Of a DNA stretch of 64,000 nt, positions 7,849-16,258 are shown piece after piece. Both the position numbers and the translations under genes were made by a program. Source of the DNA: Thermoleophilia bacterium (GTDB lineage Bacteria > Actinomycetota > Thermoleophilia > RBG-16-64-13); NCBI GenBank assembly GCA_027493445.1, contig JAOSKU010000001.1, forward strand, positions 4,537,373-4,601,372, given 5' to 3'. The notes below the pieces were generated by a model. That model had not been told where the DNA came from and searched no databases. It saw nothing but the letters and a program-made list of their open reading frames with translations. Position 1 is the stretch's first letter. Every line of letters starts with the position of its first letter.

Positions 7849-9767
7849 GTACGCCCGGCATGGGCAACAGCTTGGAGGTGAAAGTCCTCTGGAGGAAGCG
7901 GTGGTGCTAACTCCTAGCCAAAGGCACCGGCGGCGGCGCGAGGCGGTGTTGGAAGGAAGCCCGAGGCAAAACCCTGCACCGAGGCACACGAACCGCATAA
8001 GCGGCGGGGCGACTCGGGTGAGCCGGCCAGGCACGGCGAAGCCCGCCACCACCAAGGGGTCGTCAGGTAGATGCGGCGGCGGTAGGGGGAAAGCGGTTGC
8101 CCTTATCCGGGGAGGTCTCCTCGGGTGTCCTAAGATGCCCCGTCACTGCGGTGCTCGCGGGGTGGAAGTGGACGGCCGGGGTCGCAAGGCCCCGGCGCAC
8201 CGAGGAGAAGTCAGCCGAGGCCATAGTACCGGCGGGGAGGAAGCCAAAGCCGGGAAGGGCCGAACGTACGAGCCGAGGGAGGACTTTGCGCGCTCGCAGG
8301 GAGAGACGATGAGAGCAGCCATCCCCGCCAGGGGCCTTGACGGTGAGGGTGAAGGGTGAAGCCCGCCGCCCCCCGCCAAGAGCCGAGCCTCTCCCCGGCG
8401 CCGGAAAGCCACCACTCTCACCCCGCCCCGGCGACTCTTTTCGAGGAGTTTCTTTCTCGGGAGAACCTCGCCCGGGCGCTCAAGCGCGTCGAGCAAAACG
8501 CCGGTGCCTCCGGTCCCGACGGCATGACCACGGCCGATCTACGCCCCTGGCTTCATGTCCACTGGCCCGAGGTCCGCGCAAAGCTCGAGGCGGGCACCTA
8601 CCGACCGAGCCCCGTCCGCCGGGTGACCATCCCCAAGCCCGGTGGCGGCGAGCGCTTGCTCGGGGTGCCCACGGTACTGGACCGCCTGCTCCAGCAGGCC
8701 CTCCTGCAGGTGCTCACCCCCCTATTTGACCCCCATTTCTCAGATCAAAGCTATGGTTTTCGTCCCGGCCGCTCGGCGCATGAAGCCGTGCGGGTCGCCC
8801 AGAAAGCCATCGCGGAGGGTCACGACTGGGTGGTCGATCTGGACCTGGAAGCCTTCTTCGACCGGGTAAACCACGACGCCTTAATGGCCCGGGTCGCGCG
8901 CCGAGTGAAAGACAAGAAGGTGCTCAAGCTCCTTCGCGCCTACCTGAACGCGGGCATCATGGCCGAGGGCGTCCTGGTCCGCTCCCAGGAAGGCACCCCC
9001 AGGGCTCCCCCCTCTCGCCGCTGCTCGCCAACGTCATGCTGGACGACCTCGACCAGGAGCTGGCCTCTCGGGGCCACCACTTCGTGAGGTACGGGGACGA
9101 CCTTATGATCTACGTGAAAAGCCAGCGGGCCGGGGAGCGGGTGATGGCGAGCACGCGCAGGTTCGTCGAGAAGAAGCTGAAACTCAAGGTGAACGAGGCC
9201 AAGTCGGCGGTGGCTCCAGCTACCGCCCGCCCCTTCCTGAGCTTCCGTTTCTTCCGCCGAGAGGCAGAGGTCAAGGTGAGGCTCGACCCAAAAGCCCTGA
9301 AGGCGGTGAAGATGCGTCTTCGCCGCCTCACCGGCCGTAACTGGCGAGTCTCCATGCCGGTGCGCATAGCCGTCCTCAACCGCTTCACTCGCGGCTGGAC
9401 GGCCTACTTCGCCCTGGTCGACACTCCCTCTTTGTTTGCCCAGCTAGACGGGTGGCTGCGCCGCAGGCTGCGGCAGGTGCGCTGGGAGGAGTGGAAAGGG
9501 TGGCGCGCTCGGGCGCGCAACTTGTGCGCTCTCGGTATCCCCGCCCCGACTGCCTACAGTTGGTCGGTTTCGCGGAAGGGCTGCTGGCGCATCGCCGGTT
9601 CTGGCATCCTCTCCCGCGCCCTGCCGAACGCCTACTGGCAGGCCCAGGGGCTGCGGAGTCTGAGTGAGTCCTATCGTTGCTTGCGGGATGCTCGGCGAAC
9701 CGCCGGATGCGGGCCCGCATGTCCGGTGGTGTGGGAGGGGTCGGGGTGAGCCCGGCCCCTACCCGAT
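7849..9767 (+). ncRNA. group II intron with internal reverse transcriptase
   Basis: The 5' end is GTACGCCCGGCATGGGC, close to the usual GTGCG intron start. The 3' end is CCCCTACCCGAT. Domain V is visible at about 9698-9731 as a stem CCGCCGGATGCGGG closing on CCCGCATGTCCGGTGG, followed by a short domain VI hairpin (~9732-9763). Both ends are fixed by comparison with the uninterrupted MITE-like copy, so the 1919-bp boundaries are unusually certain. A short hairpin in the 5' exon (around 7821-7842) directly precedes the insertion site, as is known for introns that target terminator-like stems. Confidence 0.85.
8356..9749 (+). CDS. ltrA: group II intron reverse transcriptase/maturase, one frameshift
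   Basis: The first part (from 8356) carries the RT fingers: RRVTIPKPGGGERLLGVPT, YGFRPGRSAHEAV and the catalytic VDLDLEAFFDRVNHD. After EGTP the frame shifts at the C run 8996-9000 (five present, six needed). It resumes as LLANVMLDDLDQELASRG with the active-site box RYGDDLMIYV, then the maturase domain (FTRGWTAYFAL) to 9749. The box is YGDD rather than YADD. The repaired length is about 465 aa. The C-terminal codons overlap intron domains V and VI. No endonuclease domain is evident. Confidence 0.88.
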
Positions 9768-9829
9768 CGTCCTTGCCTCGCGCATGCCCAACGCGCCCTA
9801 GCGGCGAAGCGTCATTCTTCAACAGCCTG

Positions 9830-10969
9830 CTAGACCAGCCGCTCCACCAACCGCACCAGGTCCTCTTCGGAGGCCGCTCTTGGGTTGAATCGATACTGGA
9901 CGCTGTTCAGAGTCTCGCGCACGATGATGTCCATGTGCTCATCCCGGTAGCCGAAATCGCGCAATCTGCCGGTCATGCCGAGCGCCGCGAGCAGACCCTC
10001 GATCTCCCGATACCGGGCGGCGCCGGGGGCGTCGTTGCCGGTGCCCACCATCGCCAGCGCCTCGCAGATACCGGCCACTTTCGCCCCGGCCACCTCGGCG
10101 TTGAACTCCAGCACATGCGGCAAAGCCATGGCGCAGGCCTGTCCGTGGGGGATGGGGTAGAGCCCGCAAAGCGGCATGGCCAGGGCGTGGCAGAGACCCA
10201 TGTGGGCGTTCATGCCCGCGATCATGGCCATGGTGGCGCCGAGCTGGACGGCCTCCCGCGCATCGAGGTCGTCCCCGCGGGTGTAGGCTTTCTTCAGCCC
10301 GGCGCCTATCAGCTCGATGGCCCGGAGGGAGAAGAGCTCGGTCGCCACGCCGGCGTCCACCGACACGTACGACTCGATCGCGTGGGTCAGGGCGTCGACG
10401 CCGCTGGTGGCGGTGATGCGCGGAGGCATCGAGCAGGTCATCTCCGGGTCGGTCAGCGCGATGGTCGGGCAGATACGCGTGCTGAGCACCAGGAACTTGG
10501 TCTGGCGGGCCTCGTCGATCCACACCGAGCCGTCGGAGATCTCGCTGCCGGTGCCGGCCGTGGTGGGCACCGCTACTATCTTCCGCAACAGCGGCGCGGG
10601 GATCCGATCGAACCCGGCGTAGTCCCGGATGTGGCCCCCAAACTGGGCGACCACGGCCAGTCCTTTGGCCACGTCGATGACGCTGCCTCCGCCAACGGCC
10701 AGCACCGAGTCGAAGCCCGTGAGATCCCATCCATCGACGAGCTTCTCGAAGAGACTTACAGTCGGCTCCGTGGTCACCTCGGCACACATGGTGTACTCAA
10801 CCTCGCAGTCATCCAGCGAGGCGACCACCGGCGCGACGACCCCCTTCTCGACCAGCATCCCGTCGGTCACGAGCAGGCTGTGCGCACAGCCGAGGTCCCG
10901 CAGGATCCTCCCCGTCTGGGCGGCCAACCCCCGGCCGTGACGCCAGCTTGTCGGCAGATCGAATCTCAC
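9830..10969 (-). CDS. iron-containing alcohol dehydrogenase
   Basis: Group III (Fe-ADH) family protein of 379 aa. It has the NAD-binding GGGSVIDVAKGLAV near residue 100, VPTTAGTGSEISDGS, and the metal-ligand region SGVDALTHAIESYVS with the later histidines MGLCHALAMPL and IPHGQACAMAL. It oxidises an alcohol or reduces an aldehyde with NAD(P). It is second in a two-gene operon: its ATG overlaps the upstream dehydrogenase stop by 4 bp. The shared job may be oxidation of a hydroxyacid such as 3-hydroxyisobutyrate- or gamma-hydroxybutyrate-type substrates (inference). Its stop codon lies inside the MITE-like terminal repeat. Confidence 0.9.
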   Translation of the reverse strand: MRFDLPTSWRHGRGLAAQTGRILRDLGCAHSLLVTDGMLVEKGVVAPVVASLDDCEVEYTMCAEVTTEPTVSLFEKLVDGWDLTGFDSVLAVGGGSVIDVAKGLAVVAQFGGHIRDYAGFDRIPAPLLRKIVAVPTTAGTGSEISDGSVWIDEARQTKFLVLSTRICPTIALTDPEMTCSMPPRITATSGVDALTHAIESYVSVDAGVATELFSLRAIELIGAGLKKAYTRGDDLDAREAVQLGATMAMIAGMNAHMGLCHALAMPLCGLYPIPHGQACAMALPHVLEFNAEVAGAKVAGICEALAMVGTGNDAPGAARYREIEGLLAALGMTGRLRDFGYRDEHMDIIVRETLNSVQYRFNPRAASEEDLVRLVERLV

Positions 10970-11880
10970 GGCGCCGCCACCGGGGTGATCTCCGTGCCGG
11001 TCATGTGCTCCACCCAGCGCACCATGTCGCTGATGCTGGCCCCCTCTGGCGAGTAGCTCTGGGCCGCCGTCCAGAGCCGCCGGCCCAGATCTGACAGCGG
11101 CAGGGAGAGCTCTTCGCGCGTCGCCAGCTCCAAAGCGATGCTGATATCCTTCACCATCAACTCGAGCTTGAAGGGGTCATCGAACTTCCGGTTGGTCACG
11201 CGCTGCTTGATATGGGTTCGGCTGATCCACGACATCCCTGTGGAGACGTTCAAGACGTCGGTCATGACATCCGGATCAAGGCCGAAGCGCCTGCCGATGG
11301 TCAGGCCTTCCGCCGTCGCCATGAACGTCAGGGCGGTGATGAGGTTGTTGATGCACTTCATGGCGTGCCCCGCGCCCACAGGGCCCAGGTGAAAGGCCTG
11401 CTTGCCCATGACGTCCAGGAGCGGCATGACGCGGGCCACCGGCCCTCGTCGGCCGCCCACCATGAACACGAGCTCCGCCGCCTGCGCCCCAGCTTGGGCC
11501 CCGGAGACGGGGGCGTCCACCAAGTCGACTCCCACTTGGGCGAGAGTTGCGGCGGTCTCCACCGTCAGCCAGGGTTCGCAGGACGAGGTGTCCAGGAGCA
11601 AGGACCCGCGGGCAAAGCCCTGGATCAGACCTGCGTCGCCCAGCGCGACCTCGCGCACGTACTTCCCCGACGGCAACATCGTGATCACGATGTCGGACGC
11701 TTCCGCCACCGTCTTCGGTGTCGCTGCCACCCTCACTCCCGGGTGCTCCGCGGCCACCTCGTCCACCCTCAGCCGGTCGATGTCGTGCACAGCCAGCGAG
11801 TAGCCTGCTCGAGCCAGGTGCCCGGCCATGGGCGCCCCCATCACCCCCAGGCCAATGAATCCCACGCGCGGTCTACTCAC
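10966..11880 (-). CDS. 3-hydroxyisobutyrate dehydrogenase-like beta-hydroxyacid dehydrogenase
   Basis: NAD-dependent protein of 304 aa. The Rossmann motif VGFIGLGVMGAPMAGHLAR is at the N-terminus, the substrate-binding region VDAPVSGAQAGAQAAELVFM is at ~residue 120, and the catalytic Lys lies in GAGHAMKCINNLI. The family oxidises short 3-hydroxyacids (3-hydroxyisobutyrate, tartronate semialdehyde, gamma-hydroxybutyrate). The exact substrate is not readable. Translation is probably coupled to the Fe-ADH by a 4-bp ATGA overlap. Confidence 0.9.
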   Translation of the reverse strand: MSRPRVGFIGLGVMGAPMAGHLARAGYSLAVHDIDRLRVDEVAAEHPGVRVAATPKTVAEASDIVITMLPSGKYVREVALGDAGLIQGFARGSLLLDTSSCEPWLTVETAATLAQVGVDLVDAPVSGAQAGAQAAELVFMVGGRRGPVARVMPLLDVMGKQAFHLGPVGAGHAMKCINNLITALTFMATAEGLTIGRRFGLDPDVMTDVLNVSTGMSWISRTHIKQRVTNRKFDDPFKLELMVKDISIALELATREELSLPLSDLGRRLWTAAQSYSPEGASISDMVRWVEHMTGTEITPVAAP

Positions 11881-12037
11881 GGATCGATCCCCCCTTTGGT
11901 CGGCGCCGCATCACCACGTTACAGCAAACGACGACAGGAATCATCGGCGAGCGGATGGTCGCCGCGAAGCATGGAACCAAGCCTGGGTGGGAACCCTTGC
12001 GTGCGTAACCGCAAGGGAGCCGACGAAGGGAGCTGTT

Positions 12038-12418
12038 ATGCCGAGCGTGCTGGTCTGGGCCGACATCCCGGTTACCGATATGGAGCGGGCCATGAAATTC
12101 TACGGGAAGGTGCTTCAGGTGCAGCTAATGCAGCCTTTCCCTGGGCAGCCAGTGGCCGTTCCGCCCCAGGACATGGGTCCCGTGGCTTTCGACCTCGCCA
12201 TCGGCGAAGGTCTCAAGCCGAGCTCGACGGAGGGGACCAGGATCTACCTGAGCGCCATGGGCGACATCCACGGCATGGCGAAACGCGTGGAGGAGGCGGG
12301 GGGGCAGATCGTCATGCCGCCGACCGAGATGGGCGAGATGGTGGGCCTCATCTGCTTCTTCATCGACTCGGAGGGCAACCGGATCGGTATTCAGCAGCCC
12401 GGCCACCACCAGCAGTAG
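12038..12418 (+). CDS. VOC (glyoxalase/bleomycin-resistance fold) family protein
   Basis: Protein of 126 aa starting at 12038 behind AAGGGAG. It begins MPSVLVWADIPVTDMERAMK and ends FFIDSEGNRIGIQQP, the two paired beta-alpha-beta-beta-beta units of a small VOC protein. The fold usually binds a metal or small ligand. The specific role is unknown. The longer upstream frame is rejected because it overlaps the divergent dehydrogenase promoter region and has no family similarity. Confidence 0.85.
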   Translation: MPSVLVWADIPVTDMERAMKFYGKVLQVQLMQPFPGQPVAVPPQDMGPVAFDLAIGEGLKPSSTEGTRIYLSAMGDIHGMAKRVEEAGGQIVMPPTEMGEMVGLICFFIDSEGNRIGIQQPGHHQQ

Positions 12419-12566
12419 AGGCGCGATCGGGCGCTGGAGGCGCGACATGGAACCCGCAGGCAGGATAGACATCGAGCTCAGAGGCGCGGTCGCGCGGGTG
12501 TCCCTCCAGGCCGACTCACACCCCGCCGGCAAGGCGTCTCCAAGGCGTTCCGGGGCCAACCCCCGA

Positions 12567-13775
12567 ATGCGGTACCTTCGTCGCGGGGCAGCAGCGGTTC
12601 TCCCGATGGCCTTGCTTGTCTTCACCGTGATCCTCACAACCGGGTGCGCTCAAGAAGAGAAGAACCTCTTGCCGGCGGGCAATGCGCAGACGACCTCGCT
12701 TCCCAACTCTTCGCTCACAAGTATCCTTTCTAGGTCCGTACAGCTGCTCGAGCACGTCCCCGTGATCGCGTACGACGAGGTGGAGAGTTTGGAGGTCCGA
12801 CCCGGCGAACCGCGCTGGCAGGAAGCGACGGGAAGCTACGCAACGGCCGACCGCCAGGACCTCGTCCACCGGATCATCGAGCTGCTTCCGGAGACCGAGG
12901 GCATCGCGCCGCGGCAAGTGGAGGAGGTGCCCGAGGGACCGAACCTGGTCATCCTCCACCTCACCGGGGATCGCGAGCTCAGGTTCACCGTTCGGCTGGA
13001 CGAGATCGAGTCTCTAGGCTTCATTCCCACCGCCTACCGAGATGGCGAGGGCCAGGCGGTCGGGCTGCTGGTGAACTTCGCGCTCGACCGTACCCTGCGC
13101 GAGCTGTACACGACAGTGGCCGCTCCCCCGGATATTCAGGCCTACCTGAACGACGTGCGCCAGGGTCTGCAGGCCCAGGGTCTCGAGGTGCTCGGGGTGC
13201 GGGCCGAGTCGGTCGAGCCCCTGAGCGTGACTGTGATCCTTCCTAGCCGGCTCGTACACTCGCCCGAGGGCATGTTCGTATCTCACCAGGTGCAGCGTGC
13301 GGTGGCTCGTGCGCAGGCGGACGGGGCTCCCATCGAAATGGTCCTGGAGATGGTGCGCGACGAAAGCGGACAGGAGCTGGAGAACATGATGTACCGGGTG
13401 AGTCAGGTTCCTATCTCCACGGGCAGCTTCCCCTCAGACGAGGTTCGGCGGCAGGTGCACGACCTCGCGCTGGGCGTGGCCGAGGGTAAAGGCATCCGAG
13501 TGGACGCGGTGCAGGTGACCGACGAAGCCGGTCTAGTCGTCACCGTGCGCGCGACAGGAGAAGACGGGCCGCAGAACGCCCGGCTCTTCGTGGGCGAGGT
13601 TCAGGCACGGGTCGATTCACTCTCCAAGGAGAAGGGCAGCGGTGTGGTCGCTCTGCGCATGGCGATAGACAACGAAACCGGAAAGCCGCTCTTACGCAAG
13701 GTCGATGACTTCCAGCTGGGTTGGAGCAGCTGGTGGGGCGGTGGACCGCCCGGCTACCGGCCGGGGTGGCAGTGA
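12567..13775 (+). CDS. lipoprotein of unknown function
   Basis: Secreted lipoprotein of 402 aa if started at MRYLRRGAAAVLPMALLVFT (12567). The signal peptide ends in the lipobox LTTGC. A start at 12447 would place 40 residues before the signal and is less likely. The mature protein is mixed alpha/beta, acidic, with no motif I recognise, and ends in a Trp/Gly/Pro-rich tail (SSWWGGGPPGYRPGW). It probably sits on the outer face of the membrane. It runs in the same direction as the VOC gene, 148 bp downstream, with no obvious functional link. Confidence 0.75.
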   Translation: MRYLRRGAAAVLPMALLVFTVILTTGCAQEEKNLLPAGNAQTTSLPNSSLTSILSRSVQLLEHVPVIAYDEVESLEVRPGEPRWQEATGSYATADRQDLVHRIIELLPETEGIAPRQVEEVPEGPNLVILHLTGDRELRFTVRLDEIESLGFIPTAYRDGEGQAVGLLVNFALDRTLRELYTTVAAPPDIQAYLNDVRQGLQAQGLEVLGVRAESVEPLSVTVILPSRLVHSPEGMFVSHQVQRAVARAQADGAPIEMVLEMVRDESGQELENMMYRVSQVPISTGSFPSDEVRRQVHDLALGVAEGKGIRVDAVQVTDEAGLVVTVRATGEDGPQNARLFVGEVQARVDSLSKEKGSGVVALRMAIDNETGKPLLRKVDDFQLGWSSWWGGGPPGYRPGWQ

Positions 13776-13956
13776 CGCCACGACGTCCTCGCGGGCGTCA
13801 AGATCCACGATGAGCCCGGGACGGAGCCCTTCGGATCGACGTTGGGCGAATCGGCGAGTCGGACATGGAGGCATCTGCCTGTTCAACGAAGCAAGCCTTC
13901 ATAGCCTCAACCCCAGCGATCTCGTCCGCCTCCATACGGCCGGCGTGCAGGAGTCG

Positions 13957-14088
13957 ATGGTGGATCTCGAGCAGCCGGTAGAGAGCACGAGGGATTCCAT
14001 TCTCGTGACCCCCGCCGAGCGGATTCGGGCCGGGGGAAGCGAGGGATGGTCGGCTCTTGCTCGCGGATGTGCTGCAAGGATGCCTTGA
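13957..14088 (+). CDS. small ORF sharing a motif with the MNT partner ORF
   Basis: A 43-codon frame whose first half (LEQPVESTRDSILVTPAERI) matches, residue for residue in most positions, the C-terminal half of the 47-aa ORF at 15386-15529 (PEQPVESQRDTILVSLAERM). Both sit beside toxin-antitoxin-type genes. It may be a small antitoxin-like protein or the remnant of one. No ribosome-binding site is convincing and there is no known family. Confidence 0.35.
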   Translation: MVDLEQPVESTRDSILVTPAERIRAGGSEGWSALARGCAARMP

Positions 14089-14093
14089 TTCCT

Positions 14094-14109
14094 TGCTATA
14101 CTCCTAGCA
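14094..14109. promoter_or_regulatory. inverted repeat and -10-like box before the AbrB/PIN pair
   Basis: TGCTA (14094-14098) and TAGCA (14105-14109) form an inverted repeat that contains the -10-like TATACT. This is a plausible autoregulatory operator 24 bp upstream of the antitoxin start. Confidence 0.4.
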
Positions 14110-14132
14110 GGATACGGACACCGGAGGCAGCG

Positions 14133-14375
14133 ATGCTTGCGAAGAGGACCAGCAAGAACCAGATCACCCTGCCTGTGGCCATCGCCCGCGAGTTCCCCGA
14201 CGTGCAGTACTTCGATGTGCGGCGCGAAGGGGGGGTGATCGTGCTCGAACCGGTCCACGTAACTAGAGGGGCAGAGGCAGTCAGTCGCGCAGAGGCGGTC
14301 AGGGAGCGGCTTGCTGAACTCGGCATAACGGACGAGGACGTTCAGGAGGCCGTTCGCTGGGCTCGGGGCCAGTGA
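14133..14375 (+). CDS. AbrB/SpoVT-type antitoxin
   Basis: Protein of 80 aa with an N-terminal swapped-hairpin DNA-binding domain (TSKNQITLPVAIAREFPDVQ) and a charged helical C-terminus that would bind the toxin. The start at 14133 follows CCGGAGG. Its TGA directly abuts the GTG of the PIN gene, so the two form one operon. It is expected to neutralise the PIN toxin and repress its own promoter. Confidence 0.85.
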   Translation: MLAKRTSKNQITLPVAIAREFPDVQYFDVRREGGVIVLEPVHVTRGAEAVSRAEAVRERLAELGITDEDVQEAVRWARGQ

Positions 14376-14786
14376 GTGCGGGTCGTGTTCGACACGAATG
14401 TGGTTCTCTCGGCGCTCGTGTTCCCCGGCGGAAGGTTGGCCTGGCTGAGGGAGGCGTGGCGGTCGGGATCGGTGACACCTCTTGCTTCCAAGGTCACCGT
14501 CTTGGAGCTTGTCCGAGCGCTGGCCTATCCCAGATTCGCGCTGAAGGAGCGGGAGCGGGATGAGCTTCTGGCGGACTACCTGTCGTTCCTTGAGATCGTG
14601 GAGTCTTCAGATCATTCGGCCGGATCTTCCCTTGAGTGCCGGGACCCGCATGATCAAGAATTCCTGGACCTCGCCCTGGCCGCCGGCGCCGACGCGTTGG
14701 TGACGGGGGACCAGGATCTGCTCATCCTGGCGCAGCGTTGCCCCTTGCCCATTCTGACTCCCGCAGAGCTGGGCGCGCGCCTCTAG
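14376..14786 (+). CDS. PIN-domain toxin (RNase)
   Basis: Protein of 136 aa with a GTG start. The PIN acidic residues are visible: VVFDTNVVLSAL (first Asp), the central Glu in TVLELVRAL, CRDPHDQEFLDLAL, and TGDQDLL near the C-terminus. It resembles the PIN-family toxin-antitoxin component group. It would cleave RNA when released from the AbrB-type antitoxin. Confidence 0.85.
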   Translation: MRVVFDTNVVLSALVFPGGRLAWLREAWRSGSVTPLASKVTVLELVRALAYPRFALKERERDELLADYLSFLEIVESSDHSAGSSLECRDPHDQEFLDLALAAGADALVTGDQDLLILAQRCPLPILTPAELGARL

Positions 14787-14834
14787 GAGGCCGTTGAAGC
14801 CCCTCCGCTCTCGGTCCAACTGGTAGGTCAGGCG

Positions 14835-14984
14835 GTGGATCAGCCGGGGATACCGGTGGAAGGGCGCAGACGATGGGGCGATCGGCGGCGAATCGTGTCC
14901 GCCGTGGATGAACATGCCCGTCTCGGGCATTACTCCCGCAGCGGGGTGATCCGCGAATCTCTCAAGGCATTCTTGCGCGGCTAA
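14835..14984 (+). pseudogene. ribbon-helix-helix antitoxin remnant
   Basis: A 49-codon frame (GTG at 14835, stop 14982-14984) ends in SAVDEHARLGHYSRSGVIRE and then a SLKAFL segment. This is the two-helix half of a CopG/RHH antitoxin. The N-terminal DNA-binding strand is not recognisable, and the start is weak. It lies just upstream of the MNT nucleotidyltransferase, 9 bp before its ATG. Confidence 0.4.
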
Positions 14985-14993
14985 AGTGCCCCC

Positions 14994-15389
14994 ATGATCC
15001 CCCGGATCAAAACCAAGGCTCGGCTTCCCGAGCGAGAGCGCGTGCTTTCGGCGGTTGCCGAGGTGGCTGCGGCGTCACCTGCCCTGGAGGCACGTGTCTT
15101 CGGGTCCTGGGCGCGGGGCACCCAGTCTCGCCGCAGCGATCTCGACGTGCTCATCATCGAAGAGACCACGGAACCGTTTCTACGCCGTCTGGACCGCTAC
15201 CTGCTTCCTCTCTATCAGGCTGCCGGGGGTCCTCCTGTGGAAGTGCTGGTCTACGCGCCGTCGGAGCTTGCCGCGATGAGGGAACGCCCCTTCATCCGGC
15301 GTATTCTCGCGGAGAGCGTCCTGGTCTATCGTCGGCAAGCGGATGATGCGCTACGGCGCCCGGAAACGACCGGAGACATCGCGGAGTGA
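14994..15389 (+). CDS. MNT-type nucleotidyltransferase domain protein
   Basis: Protein of 131 aa of the DNA-polymerase-beta-like minimal nucleotidyltransferase family. The active-site pattern is intact: VFGSWARGTQSRRSDLDVLI (GS plus DxD), followed by VEVLVYAPSELA with a third acidic residue. Such proteins are usually one half of a two-gene toxin-antitoxin module with a HEPN partner and transfer AMP to it. Here the overlapping downstream ORF is only 47 aa and is not HEPN-like. Confidence 0.82.
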   Translation: MIPRIKTKARLPERERVLSAVAEVAAASPALEARVFGSWARGTQSRRSDLDVLIIEETTEPFLRRLDRYLLPLYQAAGGPPVEVLVYAPSELAAMRERPFIRRILAESVLVYRRQADDALRRPETTGDIAE

Positions 15390-15529
15390 GCACCGAGGAC
15401 TCCGCTTGGACGCCGCCGGTCTACTTCGCGCCCCGGGAGCGGGGGGCGGTGGACCCTGAGCAGCCCGTGGAGAGCCAGAGAGACACTATCCTGGTGAGCC
15501 TGGCCGAGCGCATGCGGGCCGGGGCGTGA
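15386..15529 (+). CDS. 47-aa ORF overlapping the MNT gene
   Basis: The GTG start overlaps the MNT stop by 4 bp (GTGA), the hallmark of a coupled pair. The C-terminal half, PEQPVESQRDTILVSLAERM, recurs in the ORF at 13957. It is too short for HEPN and has no known family. The product may be a truncated or novel partner of the nucleotidyltransferase. Confidence 0.5.
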   Translation: MSTEDSAWTPPVYFAPRERGAVDPEQPVESQRDTILVSLAERMRAGA

Positions 15530-15618
15530 CCGAGGTCAGCATCGCGCCGACCAGCGCCGCTGCGGCCAAGGAGGCTTAGCTTCGCGCGAGTTCTTGGAAC
15601 CTCCAGGCCAAGGAAAGC

Positions 15619-16122
15619 TCACGGAACGAACGGAATAAGCCCCAGTCGAAGCGCCTCTTCCTGCAACTCCCGCGGCAGAGAACGGGCGTCGACGACCAGC
15701 CCGTTCACGCCGATCATCCACGTCAGCGGGTTCTTGGCGGCGAGGTTCGGTAGGCACCATTCCGGGTGAAAGGGCGTGAGACGCAGCCGGTACCGGAGCT
15801 CGCCGGCGAAGCGGGAGGCCGTGGCCGGGCTAACGCCGATCTTCTTGCACAGGTCCCCGGCGCTCAGGTAGGGCTCGCTGTTCTTGTCGAATAGGAAGTT
15901 GATCTGGCCGAGCGCATAGACGATCCCCGCCGCCCACGAAAGCTCGCGTCCCGTACTGAGAGGCGACGGCCTCTTGCGGCTCAGCGTGGCCGCCATCTTC
16001 CGGCTCAGCTCCGCGTAGTCGCCGTTGAGGTTCTCTTCACAGAGGGGATCTGTGATGGCGACGATCGCGTCGTACCGCGCCCGCATGGCGCGTGGAACGC
16101 GATGGGGTTGTCCCTGGCTCAT
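15619..16122 (-). CDS. DUF6398-like protein
   Basis: Protein of 167 aa starting MSQGQPHRVPRAMRARYD at 16122 behind GGAGGATC. Landmarks are GDYAELSRKMAATLSRKRPS, AGIVYALGQINFLFD and an HTH-like LCKKIGVSPATASRFAGELR, ending in an Asn/Pro-rich tail. I assign it to DUF6398 from memory of this pattern. A DNA-binding role is suggested by the HTH-like segment. It lies 136 bp downstream of the primase-helicase on the same strand. A 148-bp remnant of a second copy is at 35179-35326. Confidence 0.6.
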   Translation of the reverse strand: MSQGQPHRVPRAMRARYDAIVAITDPLCEENLNGDYAELSRKMAATLSRKRPSPLSTGRELSWAAGIVYALGQINFLFDKNSEPYLSAGDLCKKIGVSPATASRFAGELRYRLRLTPFHPEWCLPNLAAKNPLTWMIGVNGLVVDARSLPRELQEEALRLGLIPFVP

Positions 16123-16258
16123 CTGATCCTCCTTCGACAGGATCTCGTCCGAGGTGGCGGGTCTCCGCAGCGCTCGGCTCACTCTTAGCGGGCTAGTGTT
16201 TTTCGGACGACGGCCGGTTGGCCGCGAGAGTATCAGGATGCCCTGGGCGCCCGGTCTC

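Larger units (their letters stand above)
7769..9833 (-). mobile_element. second MITE-like copy, interrupted by a group II intron
   Basis: Two separated blocks, 7769-7848 and 9768-9833, when joined reproduce the reverse complement of the complete copy, including the junction GCTCCCTG|CGTCCTTG. The right end keeps its terminal repeat (9819-9833). The left end, against the luxR stop, has lost its terminal ~25 bp. The right terminal repeat supplies the stop codon of the alcohol dehydrogenase gene (9830-9832). Confidence 0.75.

Noticed and set aside
12447..12566. Longer N-terminus for the lipoprotein gene (start at 12447).
   Set aside because: It would put 40 polar residues before the signal peptide and lipobox.
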